The position numbers and the translations under genes are program-made. Shown here in pieces: positions 6,606 to 7,819 of a stretch of 7,819 nt of DNA. The notes beneath the pieces were generated by a model. It made no database searches. It had not been told where the DNA came from and saw nothing but the letters and a program-made list of their open reading frames with translations. Within the stretch, counting starts at the first letter, position 1. The number at the start of each line of letters is the position of its first letter. Source of the stretch: an uncultured Bacillota bacterium (GTDB lineage: Bacteria > Bacillota > Clostridia > Christensenellales > UBA1242); contig CAMUNJ010000037.1 in assembly GCA_947090235.1 (NCBI GenBank), positions 1-7,819 of the forward strand, written 5' to 3'.

Positions 6606-7819
6606 ATGAAAGACCAAAAACCTAAATTTAAAATGTCTTATGTAATTACGCTTTTATTGGTTGTATTACTTATTTGTGTTTTGTTTATACCTAGCGGATA
6701 TAAGGGACAGATGCTTGTTGATCGCGAGTATGATGTTCAAGAACTTATAAACGGTACTTACAAACCTAGTGAGGATTATCAAGGCGAGGGGCAACAAATG
6801 ATTGCCTTCTACTATAAGGATGGAACTGCATATGTACTTGTAAAAGATAGCAAGTTTGTAGGTAAATTCCCAAAATATAGCGATTACTATTTTTATTATG
6901 AAAAAGGCAATGATGGAATAATCAATAGTGTTCTTGAAAAGATAAATGAATACAATAAAAATGCTACCACTGCAATTCAAGTTTCGGGACCTCAGCCAGA
7001 TGGAATAAATTGGTGGGACATAGTTTACCCAATACTTTATATTGGCTTTGGATTATTCCTTGTTTGGATGATTTTCAAAATGATAGGTGGTGCAAACAAG
7101 GGAGCAATGTCTTTTGGAAAGAGCAATGCAAGAGCGTATACTTCAAACAAAGTTAAATTTAGTGATGTTGCTGGTACCGAAGAAGAAAAAGAAGAACTTG
7201 CCGAAATTGTTGAATTCTTGAAAAATCCTAAAAAATTCACTCAACTTGGTGCAAGAATTCCTAAAGGTGTGCTTTTAGTAGGCCCTCCAGGAACTGGTAA
7301 AACCCTTCTCGCAAGAGCTGTTGCAGGCGAGGCGAATGTACCTTTCATTTCAATTAGTGGTTCTGACTTTGTAGAAATGTTTGTTGGCGTTGGTGCATCA
7401 AGAGTTAGAGATTTATTTGAACAGGCAAAAGCTAAAAAGCCTTGTATCATTTTCATTGACGAAATTGATGCTGTAGGTCGTCAAAGAGGAGCAGGGTTAG
7501 GTGGCGGAAACGATGAAAGAGAGCAAACACTCAACCAACTTCTTGTTGAAATGGATGGATTTGAAGCAAACGAAGGAATTATAGTTTTGGCTGCCACAAA
7601 TAGAAGCGATGTACTTGATCCTGCTTTACTTCGTCCAGGTAGATTTGATAGACAAGTATTTGTAAATATTCCAGATGTGAAAGGAAGAGAGGGAATTTTA
7701 AAAATTCACGCAAGAAATAAACCTATTGATGAAAATGTTGATTTTAACACACTTGCTAAAATTACAGTTGGGTTTACTGGTGCAGATATTGAAAATATGC
7801 TTAATGAAGCAGCAATTTT
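6606..7819 (+). CDS. ftsH: ATP-dependent zinc metalloprotease FtsH, 3'-partial
   Basis: FtsH is a membrane-bound AAA+ protease that forms hexamers and removes misfolded membrane proteins and selected regulators. The frame runs to the window end without a stop: 404 complete codons of a protein usually 600-700 residues long. There is a first membrane helix at about 11-28, an extracytoplasmic domain at about 30-137 and a second helix at about 138-160. The AAA+ domain shows Walker A GPPGTGKT (226-233), pore loop MFVGVG (258-263), Walker B IIFIDEID (281-288) and a second region of homology with TNRSDVLDPALLRPGRFDR (331-349), including the arginine fingers R343 and R346. The frame ends at GFTGADIENMLNEAAI. 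The HExxH zinc site lies beyond the window, so protease activity cannot be confirmed here. The start is set by AAGGAGG at 6594-6600, five bases before the ATG. The tilS and hpt genes, often upstream of ftsH in Bacillota, are not next to it. Confidence 0.97.
   Translation, partial: MKDQKPKFKMSYVITLLLVVLLICVLFIPSGYKGQMLVDREYDVQELINGTYKPSEDYQGEGQQMIAFYYKDGTAYVLVKDSKFVGKFPKYSDYYFYYEKGNDGIINSVLEKINEYNKNATTAIQVSGPQPDGINWWDIVYPILYIGFGLFLVWMIFKMIGGANKGAMSFGKSNARAYTSNKVKFSDVAGTEEEKEELAEIVEFLKNPKKFTQLGARIPKGVLLVGPPGTGKTLLARAVAGEANVPFISISGSDFVEMFVGVGASRVRDLFEQAKAKKPCIIFIDEIDAVGRQRGAGLGGGNDEREQTLNQLLVEMDGFEANEGIIVLAATNRSDVLDPALLRPGRFDRQVFVNIPDVKGREGILKIHARNKPIDENVDFNTLAKITVGFTGADIENMLNEAAI

Noticed and set aside
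6666..7456. Three minus-strand open frames opposite ftsH (6666-6980, 7037-7240, 7241-7456)
   Set aside because: They lie wholly within an unmistakable ftsH coding frame on the plus strand, which has no stop in the window. The minus-strand translations show no recognisable domain.

Overview
The window is AT-rich bacterial DNA with strong AGGAGG-type ribosome binding sites. It carries a complete three-gene GerA-type spore-germination receptor operon. That combination points to an endospore-forming member of the Bacillota, most likely a clostridial lineage. I cannot name the species, and nothing here separates a cultured organism from a metagenomic one.

Layout, all genes on the + strand. (1) Positions 1-2324 hold the 3' part of a large gene for a repeat-rich, probably exported surface protein with GLUG-type repeats. 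It is open to the left edge, so its true start and any signal peptide lie outside. The visible 773 residues form two homologous modules, each with a 'GxGTxxxPYLI' entry motif, a linker and six repeats of roughly 24-37 residues. (2) Positions 2325-2467 are a 143-bp control region with a twice-repeated 15-bp dyad element and two candidate promoters, one sigma-A-like and one sigma-G-like. (3) Positions 2468-6337 are gerAA, gerAB and gerAC, joined by 4-bp and 17-bp overlaps and so translationally coupled. (4) Positions 6338-6605 are intergenic, with a clear rho-independent terminator and a good sigma-A promoter (extended -10). (5) From 6606 to the right edge runs the first 404 codons of ftsH, the membrane AAA+ protease. 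It is cut by the window end before its zinc-protease domain.

The three ger genes should act as one inner-membrane complex in the spore. GerAA and GerAB are the membrane-embedded subunits and GerAC is the subunit on the outer face, and together they sense small-molecule germinants. FtsH is a separately controlled housekeeping gene. The surface protein has no visible functional tie to either.

The points most worth a second look are in GerAC and in the operon leader. This GerAC lacks the lipobox cysteine that family members normally use for lipid anchoring. It also carries a Gly/Ser-rich insert of about 67 residues between its two conserved parts. The leader's paired 15-bp dyads sit 62 bp apart on either side of a possible promoter, which looks like an operator pair.
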